This document shows positions 56,061 to 64,000 of a stretch of DNA of 64,000 nucleotides, in pieces (positions within the stretch are counted from its first letter, which is position 1; every line of letters begins with the position of its first letter). The notes under the pieces are model-generated. The model was not told where the DNA came from and did not search any database. It saw only the letters and a program-made list of their open reading frames with translations. The position numbers and the translations under genes were made by a program. The DNA is from Echinometra lucunter (taxonomy: Eukaryota; Echinodermata; Echinoidea; Camarodonta; Echinometridae): positions 19,741,034 through 19,805,033 of the forward strand of contig CM057171.1 in assembly GCA_029962745.1 (NCBI GenBank). Reading direction: 5' to 3'.

Positions 56061-57074
56061 TTCATTAGTTTTTTCCTCTTTCAAATATTAATTACTTTCA
56101 TTAATCGAACTAATTTTTTGAAAACCTGTCAATTAGGGAGTCTACATCATACAAGCTAGGTTTTTTTTAGTAGATTCCTCCACATATCTTTGGTCACCTT
56201 TCTATGTCGTATTCATGCATTTTACGCTTTTTGCAGTGATTGTACATATTTTTTGTCAAATATGGAATCTGAATAAAGAAATCAAATCGATTCAAATCAA
56301 ATCAAATTTTGACCCGTGGAATCCGATAGAATACCCCCAACCGCATATAACTTCAGCACAATGCCTATATTTTTACAGCGAGGGACGAAATCCGGGCCCC
56401 CCCCCCCTCCCCAAATCATGAAAAGAACAGACCTCAGTGTGGTTCAACGAAGGTTCTCTAAGTAATAATTTCTTAATGCTTACATTTGTTAAAAATTAAA
56501 ATGGTTGTATGAAGAATTTCAGGCAAACATGCTTGTTCCCTATTTACTCAATATTAGGTAAACCTTTTTTTAGAGTGCAGTAGTAGTGGTAGTATTGATT
56601 GACTTAATTAGGACGAGGCGATTTTCTGGTTATTCATATGATAAGTTAAATTGATTCAAAGTATACTCTGCCATTTAATTTGCACCACTGTTGTCTTGAA
56701 TATTTGCAGTACTCCCCCCCCCCCCCCCCCCCCTCCCTTGTGAATGATCTTTATCTCTGTAACAATGAGGCAGTGGTCTGGCAAAACTACGTATCTCTAT
56801 TTTAGCGATTTCGAGATATTCACGTTTGAAGTTTAAGTGCTTGCCTTTTTTTTTCATGTATTTATTTTTACAACTTGGAATTGTGTTCTGTAAGAAGAGG
56901 GAAACGTATTTTTTTTTTTTTTTTTTTTTTTTTGTTTAACTCAAAATACGAATTCTTCATCAACTATTTACGAATATTTTGCCGTTTTTTAAAAGATACG
57001 TGTAATTCTGCCAGGTCAATGCAGCATACTCACCAGCACAATGGTCTGGCAAAACTATGTAACCTGAGATACAC

Positions 57075-57621
57075 CGGGGGGCACTCAGTATATAATGCGT
57101 GGTGGGTATGTGCCGCGGAGAAGACCCCCATTTTTACACTCAAATTTCGGTTCCAAAGCAAAGCATTTTTATCTGATTGAGAAAAAGAACAAAAAAGCCG
57201 TTCCAAAGCATAGCATTTTCTTTTTATCGAGAAAAAAAGAAGAAAGAAATTCGTTCCAAAGCTTCGCATGTTTTTCGTTACGCCGTTCCGGCCGCATTGA
57301 TCCGCTACAATGAGCTGCATTTTTGGTGAAAAGCGGCCCGCAGAGCGCTGTCCGACCATCGCCTCTGCGCGAGCGCACCTGGCGCCCGTGCCGCCGGGCC
57401 TAGCTGCATGCTCGTATGCCCGTTCCATAGGGATACATACGCACTCACACACAGGCGAACCGTTCCAAAGACCCCCGTTTTCACAAACATTTGTAGTTCC
57501 AAAGCCCGTTTCGAAGACCCTCCTTTTCACAATAAGCCCGTTCCAAAGCCCCCGTTTTTTGTCTCGCCCGCGGCACACACCTACCACTTTTGGGGTCGAG
57601 TACCCCCCCCCCCCCCCCGGG
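57075..57621. mobile_element. 547-bp MITE present only in unit B, 9-bp target duplication
   Basis: GAGATACAC at 57066-57074 and 57622-57630 flanks an element whose ends (CGGGGGGCACTCAGTATATA with GTGGGTATGTGCCGCGG; CCGCGGCACACACCTACCAC with a long C run) are inverted. Copy A shows one GAGATACAC at about 38511. The interior repeats CGTTCCAAAGC-type words about eight times. A 9-bp duplication fits Mutator-like transposition. Confidence 0.88.
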
Positions 57622-58319
57622 GAGATACACAGTTTTGCCAGATTACAACCGATCCATGCCACATGTGACGCGTGCGCTGGGATCTGGCAAAACAGTGTAT
57701 CTTCCTAGTGCGCATAGCTAGTGTGTTTTAAATTCGGCACGCACGGTTTTGCCAGATCATAAGAATAAGTGCAGCACGCGCGTATGAGATACGTAGTTCT
57801 GCCAGCCGCATTAGCTTTACTTACGTACCTTTACCTGAAAAATAGACGATAGTCCATTTCCGATCAAAAAGCTCAAGTTACGTAGTTCTGCCTGCCAAAT
57901 TACGTCACTTTTTCCGAAAAACGGTGGAAATTTGTGAATTTTGTTTTTAAAACGACAAATAGTTATTATATGACATTTGGACATATTAAACATGATGTTT
58001 TCTAGATTATCTTAGATCAAAAAACTAAAAAGGTCAAAAAAATTGAGATGTGCAGTTCTTCCAGATCACGGCCGAATGTCTATTACATTTTTTTTAAAGA
58101 CAATTAGTCAAAAAAAAATAATGTTCTATATTTGTGAAAAACAGTCTTAAACGTCGTTGAATTTTGCTGTTGTTGTTAGTTGTTGGTTTGTTTTAAATTC
58201 ACGTACCACTTCAAGGTTCTGTCAGTTTAAGTGAAAACAATTTACCTGAACAGTCATTTCAATAATAGTTTAACGATTGTTATTAAAGATAAGTGAATCA
58301 CATCTTTTTTTTTATTATT

Positions 58320-58545
58320 TTCCTTAACGTTATGTTATCATCATCATTGTTTTACAATTCTATGTTATGTTTAGCATTTTTGAAAACTTTTTCTCTTCTG
58401 TCAAATATGTTGCTATCATTTACCATATCATTTTGATGATGTATTTGTTGGGCTCCCTTGTAAAGCAGGCCCTCTACGGCTCTGAATAGGACCACCCTAC
58501 TGTTCATAAAAATAAAACGTGAATAAATGAATAAATAAATAATGT
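58320..58545 (+). mobile_element. Probable LINE 3' end
   Basis: TGTTGGGCTCCCTTGTAAAG, then GCAGGCCCTCTACGGCTCTG, followed by an AATAAATGAATAAATAAAT tail, resembles the 3' untranslated end of CR1/L2-type LINEs. No reverse transcriptase is attached. Confidence 0.5.
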
Positions 58546-58734
58546 TGCCCAAACATATATCACTAGCAAGCTTACTGTGAAAGGTTCCTCCCATTTCTTT
58601 CTTCTTTTTTTTTTACACTCTGCCTTGCAATAAACGATAAAGGGTCTAGTAATATATCATTCACTCTGCGTTAAGACAGTTTTGAACTATTAGTATTCTA
58701 CTGAAGTCGATGACCTGCTGAAGAGGGTTAGTCA

Positions 58735-58977
58735 TTGCTCAATGGTAAGCACTAAATAGGTACCAATCCTGGAGACCCAAGCTCATAAATATTCTTAAAT
58801 ATTCATAGGATTAGGATTAGGATTAGGTTTAGGATTAGGGTTAGGGTTAGGGTTAGGGTTAGGGTTAGGGTTAGGGTTAGGGTTAGGGTTAGGGTTAGGA
58901 TTAGGGTTAGGATTAGGATTAGGGTTTCAGCTTGCGTCTGCAGGATTGGTACCTATATAGTGCTTACCTTGCTCAAT
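58735..58977. mobile_element. Foldback element enclosing telomere-like repeats
   Basis: The left arm AATGGTAAGCACTAAATAGG plus TACCAATCCTGGAGACCCAAGC is the inverse of the right arm GCTTGCGTCTGCAGGATTGG plus TACCTATATAGTGCTTACC. Between them lie about 120 bases of (TTAGGG)n. Confidence 0.8.
58806..58925 (+). repeat. Interstitial telomere-like (TTAGGG)n tract
   Basis: About ten perfect GGGTTA units, bordered on both sides by variant units (GGATTA, GGTTTA). Confidence 0.95.
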
Positions 58978-59799
58978 CATTTTACTAGTCTAGTTCGGGA
59001 CGTATTTATTTATCTCTCTCCACCTCTCTGTCCGGCCCGCGTAAACTGCGAAGGCAACTAACTGATTCACTCTCCCCGCAAAATTAACCTTCATCGTATG
59101 TGTAGGGAAAGTAGATGAGTGGACGTCGCTCCATCAACGCTGATTCGCGTAGGGATGGGGTATGGTATATGATGTACATATCATGTGCATACACGGTTCA
59201 GGAAAGAAATAACTACATACGTCCATATCTAGACTATGATCTTACCTTGATGGCGTTACTTTGGATGATTGCTTATTCATATTCTTCAAAGAGTTTTACC
59301 CTTTGATAGATGTTGTATCGTAAATTTAGCACATGTATGAATCATTCATCTTAATTCTGTTATTTCATATCAAAGGATTAATCAGTAAATTTGATAAAAA
59401 TGACATATTTTCAAAGTTCATACTCTGTCGTTTATGTTTATTTACCTAAGCCTACTGTTGTTCCCTATACTTGGTGGTAATATCTCGATATCAAAATTAT
59501 TATAATCAAATAAGAAATAAAGACTGACTGTCGTCACGTTCATCACTCTGCCATCACTATCCTCTCGTCCGACGGCCCCCCCCCCCCCCACACACACAAA
59601 CTCACCCACACACGCATCAAACTTTAGGCTTGTTCACAAATATTCAACGATGGGCGCGCGGTAAGTAAGCAAACAAAAACCAACATATCGAGGTTGTCTT
59701 TTTATTGTTGTTGTTGATCTTCTTCTTCTTCTTTTTCTAATTCTTCTTCTTCTCATTATTATTATTATCATCATTATCATTATCTCATCATTATTTTAG

Positions 59800-60053
59800 C
59801 GCAGTGCAATTCACATTTTGATGACAAAACATCAAGCGGCTGGTTTTTGGACGCGGTTTGCATTAATTGCGGCTGCTTGTCTGAGCAAGTCTTTTTCCTT
59901 TCAGTGTATTGTATGGTCTGCTTTTTTAGCGACTGTCAATCACACGAAAAAAATAACAAAAAGGATTCCCCCCCCCTCTCTCTCTCTCTCCCTGTCTCTA
60001 GAAATCATTGTATTCCCAATCGAGAAAAAAAGCACAAAAAGTTAACTTTATGA
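59800..60053 (+). CDS. Candidate cysteine-rich terminal exon
   Basis: After a TTATTTTAG acceptor the frame reads CNSHFDDKTSSGWFLDAVCI, then NCGCLSEQVFFLSVYCMVCF and SDCQSHEKNN, and runs to TGA at 60051. The spacing W-x(4)-C-x(2)-C-x-C followed by Y-C resembles small secreted cysteine-rich domains (VWC or microseminoprotein-like), but no upstream exon was found and the C-terminal half is low complexity. Confidence 0.25.
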
Positions 60054-61248
60054 TCGATAATCTGCGAGAGACGAGTAATTTGTAAACGATGAAAAGAAGT
60101 TATCATATAACATCCTTTTTCTTTTTTCAACTGTCAATCATATCGATGTAGAGGGAAAAGGGATCATTGCTCTCTCATTTTCCATTTTTGAGAGAGAAGT
60201 GTATTGTATCCCTTTTATTTAAGCAAATAGGATAACGCAATTAATCTTTCAAAGGGCAAGAATATCTTATAAAATTATGAAAAGAACGTATTGTAATCAT
60301 TATCTGTCTTTTGCGTCTGTAAATCATAATTCAGACAAAAGAAGAGAAATCTCTCTCTTTCGCTTGAGGTCAGTGCACGCCATCCCCTTCATAAATAAAC
60401 AAAGGATAGTACTTACGGGCATATCCAGTCTACCGACCATTATTTGCAAAAGTTTAAGACCACCCTTCCAAAATATGATAACTCAAAAGAAAAAAAAACA
60501 AAGTTAAACACATTTATTTTTCAGACATACATTTATTTGCAACCCATTTATATGGACTTATACCATTACTGTTAAAAGTAGTAAACATGTTATGTAATCA
60601 TTCAGTATTTCAATAAGACAAAAGAATGTATTCCAAATTATCAAATAGTACAAGCTAAAGATAATATATGTATGAGAGGGACGTAATATCGATTATGGTA
60701 ATTGCAATTTCATCTTGTGTAATCATGGATATAAGTTTAGTCTTCCTAAATATCCAGCGATTATACCCCTGTCACATCGACAAGAATAACATCGTAACGA
60801 TAATAAATCGAGCAAACAAGGACATTGCCTTAGATGGCCAATAATCCGTTCTCTTTGAGTCGGTTTGGGATGTGTTGAGTGGTGGGACCTATATCCTTCG
60901 AGAGGGGGAATTGACGGTAAAACGCAGGTAATTGCCTGCCAACGGCCTTTATTCACAGCTTGCAATTAATTGATTAAGCATCCATCATGATGATGAAGTC
61001 AATTTCCTGGGTCGTTTGTGATATAACCTTAATCAAACTGATGCTTCATTACTCACTGCCAAAAAACAGAATTCCTAATTGGAAAATAATCAGGCATTCC
61101 GTAACTTTCTCCTTCATTTTCAGTTATCCCTTACAGTTCGCATGTGTTGTATGACAAGATTTTTCTCCTTTATAAGCCAAACTTAATCTCTCAGAGAATT
61201 ACGATCAAGTCTATCATCTCTAGGCCTTGTCATAATTAGAAATCGGAA

Positions 61249-61251
61249 ATG
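61249..61251 (+). CDS. Right-edge gene exon 1: start codon at the exon end
   Basis: ATG immediately followed by consensus donor GTGAGT. Chosen because it alone gives an in-phase signal peptide with the following exon. Confidence 0.5.
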
Positions 61252-61384
61252 GTGAGTATGAATAATATCATTTTTCTAGACATTTATGTTTTATGCATTA
61301 AATATAGCAGTTTTTAAAATGATTTTTCCCCCATAGATTATATGTGAATTTCCTTTCAATGTCCTTTTCGAAAATGTTTGTTAA

Positions 61385-61963
61385 AGGAGAATGCAACCCA
61401 GACATTAGTGTGCTTCCATGAATGAAGAAAAACAAGAAGAATAAACAGTGAAAGTTTGAGGAAAATCTGACAATCTGTTCAAGAGTTATGAACTTTGAAA
61501 GTTTAAGTTAATCCTTATTATAGGGATCCTGAAATTGGCAACTTTGCCAGTATCTGTGATGTCATCGTGGACAACTTCCCATTCACTTTGTACACAGAAT
61601 TCAACATTTTATTTATTTTCAAGAGAAGCAAAAATTCTTTTGACTTTATGTTTGAGTATGACATGGCTATATCAATTCTGCAAGCATATTGGGAAGAATT
61701 GTGTTGATTCCTGACTTGAAATTTTCTATAAATCAATATTTTTGAAAAATTATGTACAAAATGAATTGAGAGTTGTCCACGATGACATCAGAAATACTGG
61801 CAAAGTTGCAAACTCAAGGATCCTCACAACAGGGATTTACTGAAACTTTCGAAATTCATAACTCTTGAACAGACTGTTCGATTCTGCTCACACTTTCACT
61901 ATTTACTCTTCTTGGTCATCTTTATGTACTAAGAGCACACTGATGCTTGAGTTGCATTCTCCT
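61385..61963. mobile_element. TTAA-flanked foldback MITE
   Basis: The ends AGGAGAATGCAACCC and GAGTTGCATTCTCCT are inverted and pairing runs for about 200 bp (GTTGTCCACGATGACATCA at about 61761 matches the inverse at 61555). TTAA at 61381-61384 and 61964-61967. Confidence 0.88.
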
Positions 61964-61967
61964 TTAA

Positions 61968-62297
61968 AGATGCAAGGTCGTGGGCTTTCAGGGGGAATTT
62001 GACACCATGGGTGCTTACCCAGCAACAGGTGTTGTCCACCACTATGAGTTTTATGACCAACAGACCTTATGTAATGTTCTGTATATTCCACCCTTTGCCA
62101 CATATGGCAAAGTCTTTATCTCCCTTTTACTGGCCAGAGAATGCTCGAAGCAGGCAAAAGAATGTTTATGGTGGGACAGCTTGTTTTGCTGTGCTCCAGA
62201 AACGTTGCTCTATTACAGGTATTTCCAGTGCTTTTCACAAAGCCTGGTGTCAGCAAATTATGATTCACTCCCCATGAAAGCCCACGACCTTGCGTCT
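61968..62297. mobile_element. Second TTAA-flanked MITE, abutting the first
   Basis: The ends AGATGCAAGGTCGTGGGCTT and AAGCCCACGACCTTGCGTCT are inverted with one mismatch. TTAA flanks at 61964-61967 (shared with the neighbouring element) and 62298-62301. 330 bp, non-coding; open frames inside have no family features. Confidence 0.88.
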
Positions 62298-62765
62298 TTA
62301 ACAATCTCACCCTTAATACAAAAATGAGTCCGGTAACTCCTTTCTGAAGTTCCTGAAAAAAGAACAGAATCAAATTTGTATGTCGTCACTTTTCTTCATG
62401 AAAAAATGACTAGAACCTTACGAATTTTTGAAGGAAGAAAATGAATAGCAGCGAAAAGCAAACAACAAACACAGAAATACTTCAATAAACAAATCAACTC
62501 TTTTTAATTAAACTCCCATGCACTGCATTTGAAGATTTGCATATGGTACAATCACGCCTGGGAAATGAAAGTCTTGTCCACGCTCGTCAAGAATCGGTCT
62601 TCTCCTTAATCATGTTAATAAACACAAGTTTATTGTGGAATAGGAAATAAACATGCAATTTCTATTATTTATGAGCCTTTTTTGTTGTTGTTTATTGGTT
62701 CCGAGAGCTAACCATGATTTTTCGACTTTTCTCCTTTTCCTTTTCCCCTTTTTTTATTTCGATAG

Positions 62766-62814
62766 ACATCACCATTTGCTTTCTGGTTGATGAGTGTCGC
62801 CATCACTCTTGAGA
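62766..62814 (+). CDS. Right-edge gene exon 2: signal peptide
   Basis: After TTTCGATAG, 16 codons plus one base read TSPFAFWLMSVAITLE, hydrophobic and signal-like. Donor GTGAGT. The final A makes Thr18 with CA of exon 3. Confidence 0.6.
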
Positions 62815-63168
62815 GTGAGTACACATTCTTTTGAGTATGATGACAATACTGAAGATAATAATCCATTTGAAATGTATTAATACTTTGGTTTTGAAAGCGA
62901 TAACTCAAATATTACATAAGGATTTTTCAATACGCAATGTAATTCCTTGTTAATGGACACAAAATATTTTGCATGAAGCTTACAGAGAAGGTGAAAACTT
63001 TATGTAATTGTCCAATAGTTTTGTCATTAAAAATCTGATCAAACTGAGATCTTTTGCTCACACTAAAATTGTATTTTGGATATTTAACCGTTTTTAAGTA
63101 GTATATGGTTTTGCATTCATCTACATTTTTGCAAGTCAATTAATCGTGTCACGCTTTGATATTTGCAG

Positions 63169-63324
63169 CACCAGTGATACTCTCTGCTTGTGGAACCGTG
63201 CAGCTACTTGATGGGTCGCTTATAAAGTTGGTACCAACAAGCCTGATGGGTACAACATCTTCAAATAACTTGAAAAGACTTTCCCATCGGCTTTCAAGCA
63301 ACCCTTTAATCTGTTCATTGCCAG
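63169..63324 (+). CDS. Right-edge gene exon 3
   Basis: After ATTTGCAG the exon encodes PVILSACGTVQLLDGSLIKL, VPTSLMGTTSSNNLKRLS and HRLSSNPLICSLP, ending at donor GTATTT in phase 1. The opening strand V-I-L-S-A-C-G could be a first propeller strand comparable to VALFVVNG of the YWTD genes. Not otherwise recognised. Confidence 0.6.
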
Positions 63325-64000
63325 GTATTTTAAATTCTGTATTCACTTTAACTTCAAACTTTTATGTTTACCAATGACCTAAATATATTTTGCCCTGTTA
63401 GTTAGGGGTTTCTCGCCAATATATTAATGTGTATATTCAAAATATAAGCTTTAGATATTTATTCTGTTGAAAAGATATTGCGAGTTTGGAAGTTTGGAAG
63501 TTTCTTTTATTTCCACATAATGTAAGTAGCACAATTAAATAAACATACATATTCTTATTCTTGGAATAACAATATTTGAAATAAATTTGCATATGAAAAA
63601 TAATACATTTTACTGTTTGTAAGTATTAAGTTAAATTAAGAAAAATAAATTAGTGGAGGAGTCTATTTAAAGAAGCAAAGCTTGTATTGTATAGACCCCT
63701 GTCTGGCTTACAAAAATGATACAACAACAATAATGCAATACGAACGTATATGCGCTTATATGTTATTCCACCCCCCCCCCCCCCGCCCCGCCCCGCGGCC
63801 CCGACCACAGAAAAGAAGGAGTAATATGATTTACATTAGTTGGTACATGTAAAATACAAAAACAAAAGAATGAAAAAAAAAATGAATTCAGAGAGAGAGA
63901 GAGAAAGGGAGAGAAATGGAGGGATGTAGATGAAGGATGAAAATAGTGAAGATAAGATGAGGGATGGAGGACGGGGAATTTTACAAATTTTTGCAAATCT
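63325..64000. other. Right-edge sequence, probable intron
   Basis: AT-rich sequence with a C run at 63771-63784, GC-rich CGCCCCGCCCCG immediately after it, and a GA-rich stretch at 63890-63975. No exon was seen before the window ends. Confidence 0.5.

Larger units (their letters stand above)
38814..57846 (+). repeat. Tandem duplication unit B (~19.0 kb)
   Basis: Direct repeat of 18345-38738, beginning 75 bases after unit A ends. Length differences come mainly from discrete indels. Missing here: the 33008 element and segments matching 21716-22212, 27329-27703 and 28232-28713. Extra here: 54734-55221, 57075-57621, 44233-44387 and about 85 bases near 43710. Confidence 0.92.
57847..61248. other. 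Intergenic region right of the duplication
   Basis: Holds a LINE 3' end (58320-58545), a foldback element enclosing telomere-like repeats (58735-58977), a CTT/ATT microsatellite (59710-59790) and a cysteine-rich open frame of doubtful status (59800-60053). Between 60060 and 61240 nothing recognisable was seen. Confidence 0.6.
61249..63324 (+). other. Gene model: secreted protein, first three exons, continues past window
   Basis: Exon 1 ends CGGAAATG|GTGAGT (ATG 61249-61251), exon 2 is 62766-62814 and exon 3 is 63169-63324. The joined product is 69 codons so far: MTSPFAFWLMSVAITLET, then PVILSACGTVQLLDGSLIKL and further. The start codon alone on exon 1, the signal peptide on exon 2 ending in phase 1, and exon 3 starting with two bases and ending in phase 1 copy the layout of the two YWTD genes upstream. 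Exon 3 is shorter (156 against 240 nt) and has no YWTD motif yet, so membership in the same family is inference. Confidence 0.6.

Noticed and set aside
57030..57662. 210-residue minus-strand open frame
   Set aside because: It spans the unit-B-only MITE from end to end and comes from its repeated CGTTCCAAAGC words; the empty site in unit A shows it is not a resident gene.
61980..62327. 115-residue plus-strand frame
   Set aside because: It lies within the TTAA-flanked MITE 61968-62297 and reads across its terminal repeat.

Overview
This is an intron-rich, AT-rich animal nuclear sequence, packed with foldback (inverted-repeat) DNA elements, tRNA-derived SINE fragments, decayed non-LTR retrotransposons and di/trinucleotide microsatellites. 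Multi-exon secreted or membrane proteins with ZP and LDL-receptor class B (YWTD) domains, TTAGGG-type telomere-like repeats and this repeat style suggest a marine deuterostome invertebrate, most likely an echinoderm. The taxon is inference. No bacterial-type genes, operons, CRISPR arrays, rRNAs or functional tRNAs were seen.

Layout. (1) 1-2.1 kb: remnant of a Tc1/mariner-like element with long inverted repeats. (2) 2.1-11.6 kb: nine consecutive plus-strand exons (522 codons, open at both ends) of one extracellular gene: a two-part N-terminal module, an Ig-like-length linker module and a zona pellucida (ZP) domain cut off in the middle of ZP-C. Every exon joins its neighbour in phase. (3) 11.6-18.3 kb: no secure exon; foldback elements, including a TTAA-flanked piggyBac-like one at 13667-14383 and a MITE nested inside another at 15.4-16.3 kb. 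(4) 18.35-38.74 kb and 38.81-57.85 kb: a direct tandem duplication of a ~19-20 kb unit. Each unit carries one complete six-exon gene for a 288-residue secreted single YWTD beta-propeller. In both copies the first intron splits the gene directly after the start ATG, exon 2 is a signal peptide, and exons 3-6 are the propeller and stop. The CDS length (867 nt) is identical. (5) 57.85-61.2 kb: intergenic DNA with a LINE 3' end, a telomere-like repeat enclosed in a foldback element, and a cysteine-rich open frame of unknown status. (6) 61.25-63.32 kb: the first three exons of another secreted-protein gene with the same ATG|intron arrangement and the same exon phases; it runs off the right edge.

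The most interesting result is the pair of tandem YWTD genes. By hand count they differ at about 34 nonsynonymous and 11 synonymous coding positions, and exons 4-6 carry about 24 nonsynonymous against 2 synonymous. Seven N-glycosylation sequons, all splice phases and the reading frame are kept. The duplication also works as an internal clock: three mobile elements are present in one copy with a clean or nearly clean empty site in the other (TA, TTAA and 9-bp target duplications), so their insertions can be dated after the duplication.
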